Positions 56,622 through 64,000 of a stretch of 64,000 nucleotides of DNA are shown one piece after another; positions within the stretch are counted from its first letter, which is position 1; every line of letters begins with the position of its first letter. The DNA lies in the NCBI GenBank assembly GCA_016713135.1, contig JADJPR010000022.1:388202-452201 (forward strand), given 5' to 3'. Made by a program: the position numbers and the translations under genes. Source of the DNA: Rhodanobacteraceae bacterium. Its GTDB lineage: Bacteria; Pseudomonadota; Gammaproteobacteria; Xanthomonadales; SZUA-5. Below the pieces are notes generated by a model, which had not been told where the DNA came from, did not search any database, and saw only the letters and a list, made by a program, of their open reading frames with translations.

Positions 56622-58122
56622 TTACCCCGATCTCGGTGCCCAGCTCATCGGCAGCAGCGCATCGATCTCCCGGTTGAGCGTCGTCGGCAGGCGCTCCAGG
56701 ACATCAGTCAGATAGGCCAGTGGGTCGTGGCCATGCGCCTTTGCGGTCTCGATCAGGCTGGTGGCTATCGCACACGCCTCGCCGCCGCGTTCGCTTCCTG
56801 CGAACAGCCAGTTCTTGCGCCCAACCGCGATTTCTCTGAGCGCGCGCTCGGCGGCGTTGTTGTCGATGGCGATCGCCCCGTCGTCGAGATAACGCGTCAG
56901 CGCAACCCAGTGCTTGAGCGTGTAGCCGATGGCCAATGCCGTCTGCGATTTCGGCAATAGCTCACGCAAGCTGTCCTCGCACCAGGACCGGAACGCGTCG
57001 AGGATCGGTCGTGCGTCGCGTTGTCGCCGTTTGCCGCGCTCCGGAGGACTTTCTCCCGCCTCGCTCGCGGCCCGCTCGATGGCGAACAACTCGCCGATGC
57101 GCTCGACCGCCTCGTGCGCCAGCACGCGCTGGCCGCTCTTGTCGGCCAATGCGGCGATCTCAAAGAACTTGCGCCGGGCGTGAGCCCAACATCCCACCTC
57201 CGGATCCGGGTCGCTGGCGGTACAGCTCGTCGTAGTTGCTCGCCGCGTCCGCCTGCAGCCAACCACCCTTCCACGAGCGCATGAAGTCGCGCACATGCTG
57301 GCCGGCCTTGTCGGCCGTGAAGTCGTACACCACGATGGCCGGATCGCGGCCCACATAGGCCCAGGCCCGTGCGCTGATCGTGCGGCCCACCGACTGTAGC
57401 GGCAGCACGGTCTCGTCGACGTGGATCACCGACTGCTGCATCAGCGCCGCCTGCAGGCGCAGCACCAGGGGCTTGAGCCACCCCGACAACGCGATCACCC
57501 AGTCCGACAGGGTGCTGCGCGGGATCGCCACGCCGCCCCGTTGATAGATCTCCTCGATGCGGAACAGTGGCAGGTGATCGGCGTACTTGGACACCAGGAG
57601 GTGCGCGCCGAGGCTCGCGTCCAGGTGCGAGCCGTCGATCAGTTGCGCCGGCAGCCTGGCGCAGCGCACGCCCGCTTCCGGCTGCCGCGGATCGGCGTAC
57701 TTGGGGCGCACGATCAGCTTCTTGAAGAAGGCCGCCGGCTTGAAGCACAGCTTGACCGTCACTTCCTCGCCGATCTTCTTGAGCGGCGTGCCGTCAGAGG
57801 CCACCTTCTCGGACGCGGGCAGATCGACTTCGACCCGCTCTTCCGGCAAGCCCTTGGGCAGCACCAGACGCTGGCGTTCCACGACAGTCTTCTTCGGCGC
57901 CACCGGTTGCTCGGACTGGATCTCCTGCTCGATCAGCTCGATGTCGGCATTACCAAACATCGTCAGCTGATCGGCGTTCTCCGAGGACGCCCCGAAACGC
58001 TGCCGCTTGAGCGCGGCGAGTTGCTGTTCGAGGGCGGCGAGGCGCGCTTCGGCGCTCTCGGCGCGAGCCAGCGCCGCCTCGTAATCGGCGCGTGGGACGA
58101 CGTCGGTGCTTGCCAGGACCAT
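56622..58122 (-). pseudogene. tnpC: IS66 transposase TnpC, frameshifted
   Basis: The first frame (58122-57160) has the leucine-rich coiled start, the zinc-finger-like domain, HVDETVLP (first D) and LQADAASNYDELY (second D). The second frame (to 56622) continues SDPDPEVGCWAHARRKF, AIDNNAAERALREIA (catalytic E) and RKNWLFAGSERGGE. One base is wrong near 57205. Confidence 0.9.
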
Positions 58123-58193
58123 TCCGGCAGGCTACCCAGCGAGCACCGGAAAGCAATGCAAGTAACTGATATGCCGTCAAAAAGACAGATCGA

Positions 58194-58519
58194 TCAAGCC
58201 ACCCGCATCGCGGTTACCGGGCGTAGCCTGCGCACCGACAGATCGATCCCTTCCAGCACCAGCCGCAGGTCGCTCTCCGACAGCGCCCCGCCGTCACCGA
58301 CGAGAATTGTCCACGCTCCAGACGCTTGCACATCAGCCACCAGCCATGGCGGTCGTACCAGAGGATCTTGACCTTGTCGCGCCGCGGTTGAAAAACACGT
58401 GCACTCGACAACGCCCGCTGCGGTCCCAGGCTCGCCTGCACCCGCAGCGCCAGGCCGTCGATCCCGAGGCGAAAATCCACGGCATCGGCACATACCCAGA
58501 CCGGAAGGCCGCCAACCAT
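58194..58519 (-). pseudogene. tnpB: IS66 accessory protein TnpB, frameshifted
   Basis: The start VWVCADAVDFRLGIDGLAL and DKVKILWYDRHGWWLMCKRL match TnpB. A shift near 58302 is needed to reach GGALSESDLRLVLEGIDL and the stop at 58194. Confidence 0.85.
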
Positions 58520-58701
58520 CAGCGCCGACGCTCGAAGCGCAGTGGCTCGCCAACCAGCTCACGCAGCAACCGCCGACGCCAGGCCATGAAGGTTGCATAC
58601 GACCAACCCTGCGCCCGGCAATACACCCGAGCGCTCAGGCGACTGCGCGAAGCGGCGCAGATGCGCATGAACCAGACCAACGAACCGAGGGAACGGGCCA
58701 C
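58519..58701 (-). CDS. tnpA: IS66 TnpA, short
   Basis: The 60-residue frame holds VYCRAQGWSYATFMAWRRRL, the helix-turn-helix part of TnpA. The usual length is about 100, so the N-terminus may be lost. It overlaps the tnpB start. Confidence 0.65.
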   Translation of the reverse strand: MARSLGSLVWFMRICAASRSRLSARVYCRAQGWSYATFMAWRRRLLRELVGEPLRFERRR

Positions 58702-58849
58702 GGCAGGACCCCGATGCCGATGAAGCCGTCAGCCTCGCAGCCATCCGAGATGGACGGAAGAATGGGCGCGGTCGGACGGATACCAACTCTGAGAATCCCG
58801 TGATTCGCAGTTGAACAAGACCGTGTGTCACCGTTCTCTCGACGAAAGG

Positions 58850-58938
58850 CCTAACGCCGCATTAAGCCGTTGCGGCACGATAATGGTTGGTCTGAGCCAA
58901 GAGCCTGTTCCGCAATCGGCTTGAATGCATAGTTAGAC
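58850..58938 (-). other. attC (GCATT/TTGCGG class)
   Basis: Cores CCTAAC and GTTAGAC. Confidence 0.93.
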
Positions 58939-58967
58939 ATCACGCCGTATATCTTTAGAACGCACCA

Positions 58968-59285
58968 CTATTGCGACGCTCTCATACCGTACAGGACATT
59001 AAGATCAAGCAGGCGATGCCCAACAACAGCTCGCGCAGTCAAATCAAGAACAACCACCATAAAAACGTTGCGATCTTGCGTATCAAACAGCACGTGTTGA
59101 AACGTTAACGAAGAGTCTTCCCAAACATACGTCACGTTACCTTGGCAATAGTAAGAACCGAAGTCCGCTGGAGGGATGCTCTCGAAGTACGAAATGAACT
59201 CGAACGGCGGCTCCGTGTCCGCCGACACCTGCCGCATTGGTGCCGAGAACGTAGCTTTGAATTCCTGTTCCGATAGAGTTGCCAT
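58968..59285 (-). CDS. cassette protein of unknown function (105 aa)
   Basis: From MATLSEQEFKATFSAPMRQV, then FEFISYFESIPPADFGSYYC, VTYVWEDSSLTFQHVLFDT and FMVVVLDLTARAVVGHRLL. The beta-strand pattern suggests a small soluble barrel or immunity fold. The ATG lies four bases from the attC. Confidence 0.75.
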   Translation of the reverse strand: MATLSEQEFKATFSAPMRQVSADTEPPFEFISYFESIPPADFGSYYCQGNVTYVWEDSSLTFQHVLFDTQDRNVFMVVVLDLTARAVVGHRLLDLNVLYGMRASQ

Positions 59286-59289
59286 GATG

Positions 59290-59375
59290 TCTAACGCCGT
59301 GTTAAGCCGCGCCGGCCGCACAGCCAGATTGAGCGAAGAGCCTGTTCCGGCGTCGGCTTGAACACATAGTTGGAC
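59290..59375 (-). other. attC (GTGTT/GCGCCGG class)
   Basis: Cores TCTAAC and GTTGGAC. Confidence 0.93.
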
Positions 59376-59741
59376 GTCAGGTTCCTTGCCATTATGCCCG
59401 AGCCTCCAATTTCCTTGAGCTGCACGCTGTTGATCTTCCCCGCCTCATGCTACTTGCGCAAGTGACCACCGAACCAGTTTCCCCGTTTCGAGGACGCCAC
59501 GTAAGATGCCTTTCCCGTTCTATTTCGTACCTATGGATCAAGCGCATAACAAGGATGGCGCCCCAACAACGACTACCGACCTTCTCCAGAAACAGCCACG
59601 AAAGAACCCGCTCAATTGACAAGACACTGGTGCTATTGCGCTTCTTCTTCAACCCAAGCGAGCAAAATTTAACGCTCAGTGCTTTGGCTCTTCACACCAC
59701 TCCACCTCATGCTCTCCCCCGACCCGCCACTGCTTCTGACG
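59376..59741 (-). other. family-1 gene-less cassette
   Basis: It is closest to the fused copy at 46256 (CTGCACGCTGTTGATCTTCC, GCCACGAAAGAACCC). A minus-strand frame of 86 codons is shared in part with that copy. Confidence 0.7.
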
Positions 59742-59830
59742 TCCAACGCCGCAATAAGCCGTTGCGGCACATTAATGTCCGGTTTGAGCCAAGAGCCTGT
59801 TCCGCAATCGGCTTGATTGCATAGTTGGAT
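59742..59830 (-). other. attC (GCAAT/TTGCGG class)
   Basis: Cores TCCAAC and GTTGGAT. Confidence 0.92.
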
Positions 59831-60220
59831 TTCAGGTTTCTTGCCTTACAGCCCGAGCACCCGACCGCGAGAAGACTCATGCTCTTGATGTTCCTCCCCT
59901 GAGATCTGCAGTGCAAGGCCTCGGCACGACCTTCACCGCTTGACCGGCCCGCAAGCCATTGTTCAAGCGCCCTTTCCAAGTTTCCACGCTTGTTCCGGCG
60001 CCTCATCACAAAGAATCCAGTCTCAAAGACAAGGGACTACTGCGCTCTTCTCCCACAGGACCACACCGGCTCTTCCGTTTCCAGGACATGGGTGCTAGAG
60101 CAGAATTCAGACGCAGTTGCTAGTGCGCTCAGATCAGCCCAGACCAAACCACTCAAGCTCTGGCGCTTCTGCGTCTCCACACTCAAGCCGCTCTCCCACG
60201 ACCCGCCACTGCTTCTGAAA
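59831..60220 (-). other. family-2 gene-less cassette
   Basis: It is almost the same as 52021-52416, with a 9-base deletion near 60129. Confidence 0.75.
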
Positions 60221-60307
60221 TCCAACGCCGCATTAAGCCGTTGCGGCACGATAGTTTGATTTGAGCGAAGAGCCTGTTCCGCAATCGGCTTGAATGCATA
60301 GTTAGAA
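60221..60307 (-). other. attC (GCATT/TTGCGG class)
   Basis: Cores TCCAAC and GTTAGAA. Confidence 0.93.
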
Positions 60308-60342
60308 CTCAGCCCGGCAAGTTATATGAGACTTTTGTTCCG

Positions 60343-60903
60343 TCAATTTTCACCACTCCGCGCGCGAAGTGCCTCAAAAAGCCCACTAAGTTGCTTCTCG
60401 GAAAGCTCCTTTTTAAAGAGCGCATGCAGCGTACTTAAAACTGTTTTCTCAGTTCTCGGTTTCGATGCCTTTCTCTTCACCAAATCAGCGATGGCAGCCT
60501 CCACTTGTGCATCTGGAGCAGAAGGCAGCGCTGGCTTAAAGTACGGCAGTTCAGCTATGCACTCCGACCTTGCGACCGAAATTTTCCGCGATTTCAAGTG
60601 TGATATAAGCGGGTCAAATCCAGAATCCTTTGAGACTATGTGAAAGTAAGCAGACTTGTCCTCCGATGCAAGCATTCCAAGATAGAAAGCAATGTGGAAA
60701 TCCAGCGCGTTCTTTCCCGCAGAATCCAAGGGTATGTATTCGGCGTTCACCCCAAGAGGCTGGAGCGCCGCGGCCAGCGAAACGGGCACTCTCAATTGGT
60801 TTGGACCAAGGAAAACCTTTACCTTAAACGGCCCCTCTTTCAAGAGTGCCACATCGCTTGGTTGGACATTTTCAAAATCAACAAGCACGACGTTCAGGCG
60901 CAT
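60343..60903 (-). CDS. PIN/NYN-like cassette protein
   Basis: A 186-residue protein. VVLVDFENVQPSDVALL at the start, SAGKNALDFHIAFYLGMLA near residue 60 and FHIVSKDSGFDPLISHLKS near 88 carry the acidic residues of the NYN/PIN nuclease fold (D, D, D-S-G-F). The C-terminus (KTVLSTLHALFKKELSEKQ) is a helical domain. Such proteins are RNases or nucleic-acid binding proteins; related ones occur in toxin and defence settings. No antitoxin is seen in the cassette. Confidence 0.8.
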   Translation of the reverse strand: MRLNVVLVDFENVQPSDVALLKEGPFKVKVFLGPNQLRVPVSLAAALQPLGVNAEYIPLDSAGKNALDFHIAFYLGMLASEDKSAYFHIVSKDSGFDPLISHLKSRKISVARSECIAELPYFKPALPSAPDAQVEAAIADLVKRKASKPRTEKTVLSTLHALFKKELSEKQLSGLFEALRARSGEN

Positions 60904-60930
60904 CGATGTTCCTCATACGGGCCGCTGAGT

Positions 60931-61018
60931 TCTAACGCCGCAATAAGCCGTTGCGGCACGAGAATGTCCGGTTTATGCCAATAGCCTGTTCCGCAATCGG
61001 CTTGATTGCATAGTTAGA
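60931..61018 (-). other. attC (GCAAT/TTGCGG class)
   Basis: Cores TCTAAC and GTTAGAG. Confidence 0.93.
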
Positions 61019-61493
61019 GGTCACCGCTTCGGGGCCGCCTTCTTGTATGCGAGCGTACGTATGTTCCGTCTTTTCTGTAATATCCGCGCACTCGAACAGG
61101 GCCACAGGAACTGGTTACACAGGACCTTGCATAGCCAGAGCCAGGTATTGCCGCCTCAGAGTTTCGATAGGATTGGGTGAACGCGTATGCGCCGGTAATG
61201 TCCCTATTGCATCGCGCATGAGGTCGGATATAAGTTCCGTCCTTCTTAGCATAGCCATCGACCCACGTACAGCCATTGGCTATTTCGCCGGAATAGCCCG
61301 CTGGGTAGGCACAACGAAAGCTTTCCGCAATCATTCTCCCGCCAAGTGTTTCATGCTCTGGCTCAAGAATGCAGTTCACCCTCTCAAAACCGGATTCTAC
61401 CCGACTGGCATTTCCGTAATCTTGATGATAACTCCCGGGGCTAGCACAAGAAGCCAGCGCAAATAGTGCAACAAGTACCCAGAACGTTCGCAT
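61014..61493 (-). CDS. cassette lipoprotein with repeated DGTY motif
   Basis: 159 residues from MRTFWVLVALFALASCASPG (lipobox ALASC). Two similar blocks, VDGYAKKDGTYIRPHARCN and VRGYYRKDGTYVRSHTRRRP, lie in the second half, and paired cysteines in between. The KDGTYVxxHxR motif is frequent in short bacterial exported proteins of unknown role. It is likely in the outer or inner membrane, facing the periplasm. Confidence 0.8.
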   Translation of the reverse strand: MRTFWVLVALFALASCASPGSYHQDYGNASRVESGFERVNCILEPEHETLGGRMIAESFRCAYPAGYSGEIANGCTWVDGYAKKDGTYIRPHARCNRDITGAYAFTQSYRNSEAAIPGSGYARSCVTSSCGPVRVRGYYRKDGTYVRSHTRRRPRSGDL

Positions 61494-61500
61494 AGTGACC

Positions 61501-61588
61501 TCTAACGCCGCATTAAGCCGTTGCGGCACCAAATTGTTCGGTCGAAGCCAAGAGCCTGTTCCGCAATCGGCTTGAATGCATAGTTGGA
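61501..61588 (-). other. attC (GCATT/TTGCGG class)
   Basis: Cores TCTAAC and GTTGGAC. Confidence 0.92.
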
Positions 61589-61981
61589 CGTAAGGTTTCT
61601 TGCTTCACCGCCCGAGCCCCCACCCGCGATAAACGACATGCAGTTGATCCTCCTTCCTTCAGTCCTCTCCAGCACGGCTTTTACGCCACTTGAAGATCAG
61701 GAACACAGGCTCTTCTATCCAAGGCCACTATACCAATGATTTTCTTACCCTTTAGACAGAGAATCTCATTACCCGATCCCCGGCGCTCAAGCGCTCTTTC
61801 ACGACAGAGGTGCTACTGCGCTCTTCCATTCCTTAAGCCCAGAACACCTTTCCCGTTTCAGCGACACGGGACCTAAAGCGCTTCTTTCAGCCCAAGATCC
61901 CACCCAAACAGCCCTCACCTTCGCCGCGACTGCGCTCTGAACCTCAGGATGCTCTCCAACGACCCGCCACTGCTTCTTACG
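61589..61981 (-). other. family-3 gene-less cassette
   Basis: It is nearly identical to 50962-51353; differences are single bases. Confidence 0.75.
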
Positions 61982-62066
61982 TCCAACGCCGTGTTAAGCC
62001 GCGCCGGCCGCGCAGCCAGGTTGAACGAAGAGCCTGTTCCGGCGTCGGCTTGAACACATAGTTGGA
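61982..62066 (-). other. attC (GTGTT/GCGCCGG class)
   Basis: Cores TCCAAC and GTTGGAC. Confidence 0.93.
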
Positions 62067-62430
62067 CGTCAGGTTCCTTGCCATTGTGCCCGAGCCTCCA
62101 ATTTCCAGGAGCATCATCCCGTTGATCTTCCCCGCCTCAGGCCAATTGTGCAAGTAACAACCCTTCCACGTACCGCACTTCGAGGATGACAGGAAACAAG
62201 CCTTACCCGATTGATTTCACAGCGATGGATCATGGGTATGGCCAAGTTCGCGCCCCAACAGCAACTACCGCCCCTTCTCCAGAAACACCTGCAACAAAAT
62301 CCGCTCAATTCATACGACACTGGTGCTATTGCGCTTCTCCAACCTGAGCCAACAATAGCCAACGCTCAATGCTTTGGCTCTTCACACCACTCCACTCACG
62401 CTCTCCCCCGACCCGCCGCTGCTTCTGACG
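62067..62430 (-). other. family-1 gene-less cassette
   Basis: It is almost the same as 53627-53988. Confidence 0.75.
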
Positions 62431-62515
62431 TCCAACGCCGTGTTAAGCCGCGCCGGCCGCGCAGCCAGGTCGAACGAAGAGCCTGTTCCGGCGTCGGCTT
62501 GAACACATAGTTGGA
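62431..62515 (-). other. attC (GTGTT/GCGCCGG class)
   Basis: Cores TCCAAC and GTTGGAC. Confidence 0.93.
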
Positions 62516-62882
62516 CGTCAGGTTCCTTGCCATTGTTCCCGAGCCTCCAATTACCATGAGCATCATGCCGTTGATCTACCCGCCACAGGCCAATTGTGCA
62601 AGTGACAACCGTTCCACGTACCGCACTTCGAGGATGACAAGAATCAAGCCTTACCCGATTGATTTCACAGCGATGGATCATGGGTATGGCCAAGTTCGCG
62701 CCCGAACAGCCACTACCGCACCTTCTCCAGAAACACCTGCAACAAAATCCGCTCAATTCATACGACACTGGTGCTATTGCGCTTCTGCTCCAACTTGGCC
62801 CGGCATGAACCGACGCTCAATTGCTTTGGCTCTTCACACCTCTCCACTCACGCTCTACTGCGACCCGCCACTGCTTCTGACG
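62516..62882 (-). other. family-1 gene-less cassette
   Basis: It is like 62067-62430 with about 10 percent changes, so adjacent cassettes are related. Confidence 0.75.
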
Positions 62883-62967
62883 TCCAACGCCGTGTTAAGC
62901 CGCGCCGGCCGCGCAGCCAGGTTGAACGAAGAGCCTGTTCCGGCGTCGGCTTGAACACATAGTTAGA
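62883..62967 (-). other. attC (GTGTT/GCGCCGG class)
   Basis: Cores TCCAAC and GTTAGAA. Confidence 0.93.
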
Positions 62968-63431
62968 ATTCGCCTGTCTACAGAGCGGAAACAAACCAAC
63001 CGTAAAACCACCACCTCAATTTCCCACCTCAATTTCCCACCTCAAGTTCCCACCTCAAGTTCCCACCTCAAGTTCCCACCTCAATTTCCCACCTCAATTT
63101 CCCACCTCAATTTCCCACCTCAATTTCCCACCTCAATTTCCCACCTCAATTTCCCACCTCAATTTCCCACCTCAATTTCCCACCTCAATTTCCCACCTCA
63201 TGCTTCCACCTCGATTCTCCAGCAAGATTTCCAAGATTTCCAGCTCAAGATTTCCACCTCAGGAACGCATCAAACGCTTCCCCCCTAGCCTCAACCTCAG
63301 ATTCCCACACTCAAAACTCCCTCTCCACCCAATCAATTCCTCAACACATCCCTATCAAGCATCAACTCCGAACAAATTCCCACCCAGCATTCTAGCGTTT
63401 GACGAGCTCGGTCACGGCTACGCGAGCGAAT
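62968..63431 (-). repeat. gene-less cassette with 13-bp tandem repeats
   Basis: After TTCGCCTGTCTACAGAGCGG and CCGTAAAACC about fifteen AATTTCCCACCTC or AAGTTCCCACCTC units follow. The end GACGAGCTCGGTCACGG is shared with 47185. No gene is seen. Confidence 0.85.
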
Positions 63432-63516
63432 TCTAACGCCGTGTTAAGCCGCGCCGGCCGCACAGCCAGGTTGAACGAAGAGCCTGTTCCGGCGTCGGCT
63501 TGAACACATAGTTGGA
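63432..63516 (-). other. attC (GTGTT/GCGCCGG class)
   Basis: Cores TCTAAC and GTTGGAC. Confidence 0.93.
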
Positions 63517-63856
63517 CGTCAGGTTCCTTGCCATTGTGCCCGAGGCGCATCATTCCGTTGATCTTCCCCGCCTCAGGCCAATTGTGCAAGTGACAACCGT
63601 TCCACGTACCGCACTTCGAGGATGACAAGAATCAAGCCTTACCCGATTGATTTCACAGCGATGGATCATGGGTATGGCCAAGTTACGCCCCAACAGCAAC
63701 TACCGCCCCTTCTCCAGAAACACCTGCAACAAAATCCGCTCAATTCATACGACACTGGTGCTATTGCGCTTCTCCAACCTGAGCCAACGCCACGCCTACC
63801 CGGTTTTCTCCCCACCCCACCACCCCCCCCTCTCCCACGCCCCGCCGCTGCCTGCG
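63517..63856 (-). other. family-1 gene-less cassette
   Basis: It is like 62067, with the last 40 bases before the attC disordered (C runs at 63810-63830). Confidence 0.7.
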
Positions 63857-63941
63857 TCCAACGCCCGGTTTCGTCGCGCCGGCCGCGCAGCCAGGTTGAA
63901 CGAAGAGCCTGTTCCGGCGTCGGCTTGAACACATAGTTAGA
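63857..63941 (-). other. attC, left arm altered
   Basis: The left arm reads GCCCGGTTTCGTCGCGCCGG instead of GCCGTGTTAAGCCGCGCCGG. The right arm is normal. Confidence 0.8.
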
Positions 63942-64000
63942 ATTCGCCTGTCTACAGAGCGGAAACAAACCAACCGTAAAACCACCACCTCAATTTCCCA
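63942..64000 (-). repeat. tandem-repeat cassette, cut by the window edge
   Basis: The lead is identical to the cassette at 62968, and the first repeat units are visible. Confidence 0.7.

Larger units (their letters stand above)
56576..58783 (-). mobile_element. IS66-family element, decayed
   Basis: It has inverted ends GTAAGCGTCCGACAGCGCCC and GTATCCGTCCGACCGCGCCC, an 8-bp near-repeat (TCAACTCT/CCAACTCT) at both sides and the order tnpA-tnpB-tnpC. Both tnpB and tnpC carry a frameshift. Confidence 0.88.

Overview
The window looks like a chromosome segment of a gammaproteobacterium, most likely of the Lysobacterales (Xanthomonadales). The clues are the high-GC housekeeping genes, the aceB-aceA glyoxylate-shunt pair, a partial ferredoxin-type reductase, and integron attC sites of the type I associate with xanthomonads. 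No 16S rRNA gene is present, so the placement is inference.

Positions 1-9118 hold a partial flavin/2Fe-2S reductase, a UbiA-family prenyltransferase and an apparent extracellular-electron-transfer locus. That locus has a membrane-anchored nine-heme cytochrome c and a HydC/FdnI-like cytochrome b (together a split, CbcL-like quinone module), a small soluble cytochrome c, a decaheme MtrA/PioA/DmsE-type cytochrome, and an MtrB/PioB porin that carries one frameshift as sequenced. A good FNR/ANR-type box lies upstream of the decaheme-porin unit. Positions 9154-25881 are ordinary backbone: a PGM1-like ATP-grasp ligase, N-formylglutamate amidohydrolase, patatin, tRNA-Asn, ppnN, a double cNMP-binding/rhodanese protein, aceA and aceB, a VapBC-like pair, ffh, purT, and a transglutaminase/secreted-protein/M15-peptidase operon. 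A deleted group IIC intron copy sits directly behind the aceA terminator.

From about 25.9 kb to the right edge the window is accessory DNA. A chromosomal integron cassette array runs leftwards on the minus strand. Three cassettes lie at 26.3-30.3 kb. One of these carries a full group IIC intron directly beside its attC. About 35 more attC sites lie between 42.1 and 63.9 kb. No integron integrase is visible; from the attC orientation it should lie beyond position 64000. The two parts are separated by a P4-type integrase island with an AlpA-like gene and an HK97 major capsid gene (30.5-36.1 kb), followed by small secreted-protein genes and an IS21-family element that splits a gene. A G/C homopolymer block at 33035-33300 looks like a sequence artefact.

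In the main array only about 16 cassettes carry a convincing gene: membrane proteins, lipoproteins, a ClpX-type zinc-finger protein, a PIN/NYN-like protein and a DUF559-like nuclease. About 20 have no convincing gene and fall into a few recurrent sequence families. One family has conserved ends around variable 13-14 bp tandem repeats whose only conserved core in the transcribed strand is GAGGTRG, a Shine-Dalgarno-like word. IS66, a pair of 159-bp MITEs and a 245-bp hairpin-ended element have inserted into the array.
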